From: an uncultured Saprospirales bacterium
GTDB taxonomy: Bacteria; Bacteroidota; Bacteroidia; Chitinophagales; Saprospiraceae
Assembly: GCA_937864265.1 (NCBI GenBank)
Contig: CALMIR010000001.1
Span: 1-33,137, forward strand
Direction of reading: 5' to 3'
DNA: 33,137 bases
Below the pieces are notes generated by a model. It had not been told where the DNA came from and did no database searches. It saw only the letters and a list, made by a program, of their open reading frames with translations. The position numbers and the translations under genes were made by a program. Positions 32,443-33,137 of the stretch are shown here, piece by piece; positions within the stretch are counted from its first letter, which is position 1; each line of letters starts with the position of its first letter.

Positions 32443-32473
32443 GCTGGCAGGCACTGCCGAAGTGCCTGCCAGC
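32443..32473 (+). terminator. Strong hairpin between protease gene and next gene
   Basis: GCTGGCAGGCACT (32443-32455) and AGTGCCTGCCAGC (32461-32473) form a perfect 13-bp stem with a GCCGA loop. No T-run follows (a T-rich run precedes it), so it may be a terminator read from the other side, a transcript-stabilising or attenuating structure, or a small repetitive palindrome. It ends 15 bp before the next ATG. Confidence 0.45.
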
Positions 32474-32488
32474 CAATCAACTTCGACC

Positions 32489-33137
32489 ATGAAAAAAAAG
32501 CACCCTATACACTTTCTTGTCCTACTCCTACCCGGCCTGCTTTACAGCCAAAACACCTTTAACCGGCGCTTTGATTTTGGCTTTCCCGCTGCCGTGCTTA
32601 CTGGCATCATTGCCACCGATAGCTGCTACTACGCCACAGGCATCATTGCCGATTCGATACCGCCCTACAATACTGGCAGCCTTTTCTGCCGCTTTTCACT
32701 CGACGGCCAACCACAACTGGTCAATACCGTTGAAAGTACTAGTAAAACTTATGAGACGTGGTGGGGAAGCCTCCATGCTATATCTAGCGACTATTTTGCA
32801 GTGGCAGGATATACGGTGGATTCATTAATGAAAGCCTTACTGGTAATTTATAATAGTGTTGGAGATACGATATGGACTGCTGAGTTCCAAAATCCTTACG
32901 AACCAGATGAAAATTTCATCTATACCGTAGATTATCAAGTTGTGGGCAGCGATTATTATTTATTAAATAGAATCAGCGGCCCTGAAACGCCGAATAATAA
33001 TAATATACTTTTAATTAAAACTGATTCTATCGGCAACCTTATTTGGGAAAAGGAATTTGGTGCAAGCAACAGATCCGAACTTCCCTATTCCATCGCAGAT
33101 ACCGGAGATGGACTAGTAATAGGGGCATCCAGAAGCA
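32489..33137 (+). CDS. Secreted protein of unknown function, C-terminus outside window
   Basis: The frame is open from an ATG at 32489 to the window end (216 codons). A signal peptide MKKKHPIHFLVLLLPGLLYS is cleaved before QNTFNRRF. The remainder has repeated strand-turn segments such as GSLFCRFSLDGQ, ALLVIYNSVGDTIWTAEF and ILLIKTDSIGNLIWEKEFG, the pattern of WD- or beta-propeller-like domains common in secreted Bacteroidota proteins that end in a T9SS sorting domain. That end lies beyond the window. It begins 64 bp after the protease stop and may be co-transcribed with it through the hairpin. Confidence 0.75.
   Translation, partial: MKKKHPIHFLVLLLPGLLYSQNTFNRRFDFGFPAAVLTGIIATDSCYYATGIIADSIPPYNTGSLFCRFSLDGQPQLVNTVESTSKTYETWWGSLHAISSDYFAVAGYTVDSLMKALLVIYNSVGDTIWTAEFQNPYEPDENFIYTVDYQVVGSDYYLLNRISGPETPNNNNILLIKTDSIGNLIWEKEFGASNRSELPYSIADTGDGLVIGASRS

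Overview
The window looks like chromosomal DNA of a Bacteroidota bacterium, most probably of the Saprospiraceae (Lewinella/Haliscomenobacter type). This rests on the giant repeat-rich surface protein with SprB-type repeats, the PAPP-A-type metalloprotease with a type IX secretion (T9SS) C-terminal sorting domain, DUF4097, DUF3137 and WG-repeat proteins, near absence of Shine-Dalgarno sequences, and several upstream matches to the Bacteroidota -7 promoter element TAnnTTTG. The species assignment is inference. No rRNA, tRNA, CRISPR array, phage or complete IS element was seen.

Layout. (1) 1-5671, minus: the N-terminal 1890 residues of a giant secreted adhesin-like protein running off the left edge, built from three kinds of tandem repeat. 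(2) 5672-9177, plus: a structured leader followed by DUF177 and rpmF (L32), then ridA, a small lipoprotein, a 145-bp MITE-like palindromic element, and trpS. (3) 9174-12578, minus: a class IV aminotransferase, a REC-PAS-pseudokinase-REC hybrid protein and an Rcp1-type response regulator. (4) 12757-16284: polyprenyl diphosphate synthase, a GNAT acetyltransferase (minus) and a YtcJ-like amidohydrolase lipoprotein. (5) 16285-18589: a repeat-bearing intergenic stretch, a WG-repeat protein and a PDDEXK/Rpn-type protein with a heptad-repeat tail (both minus). (6) 18703-21869: selD on plus, convergent with a minus-strand operon of ECF sigma factor, membrane anti-sigma-like protein and DUF4097 protein. 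(7) 22025-23509: a DASS/SLC13 symporter. (8) 23523-27604: the most interesting block. (9) 27612-33137: DUF3137 membrane protein (minus), a 478-bp non-coding stretch, a secreted M43-like protease, and the start of another secreted protein.

The candidate system is at 23523-27604. A PAS histidine kinase carries the FixL heme-pocket signature (His72 and Arg92, with the same 20-residue spacing as His200/Arg220 of Bradyrhizobium FixL). Downstream lies a response regulator whose receiver domain is fused directly to a Crp/Fnr-type sensor-HTH module, as if FixJ and FixK were one protein. The regulator stop codon overlaps the start of an AlkD-like DNA glycosylase (TGATG). Divergent from the kinase is a small thioredoxin-fold protein lacking its CxxC. 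The divergent intergenic region holds two perfect 5-N4-5 palindromes of the TGA-N6-TCA class, 22 bp centre to centre, as expected for Crp/Fnr proteins. The proposal is a compact autoregulated oxygen- or gas-responsive circuit.

Other points of note: the protease gene has a C9 tract (and a T8 tract) that puts its best upstream ATG out of frame, a possible phase-variation switch; the rpmF operon leader has two strong hairpins; and the hybrid regulator has lost its phosphorylatable His and ATP-binding motifs while both receivers look intact.
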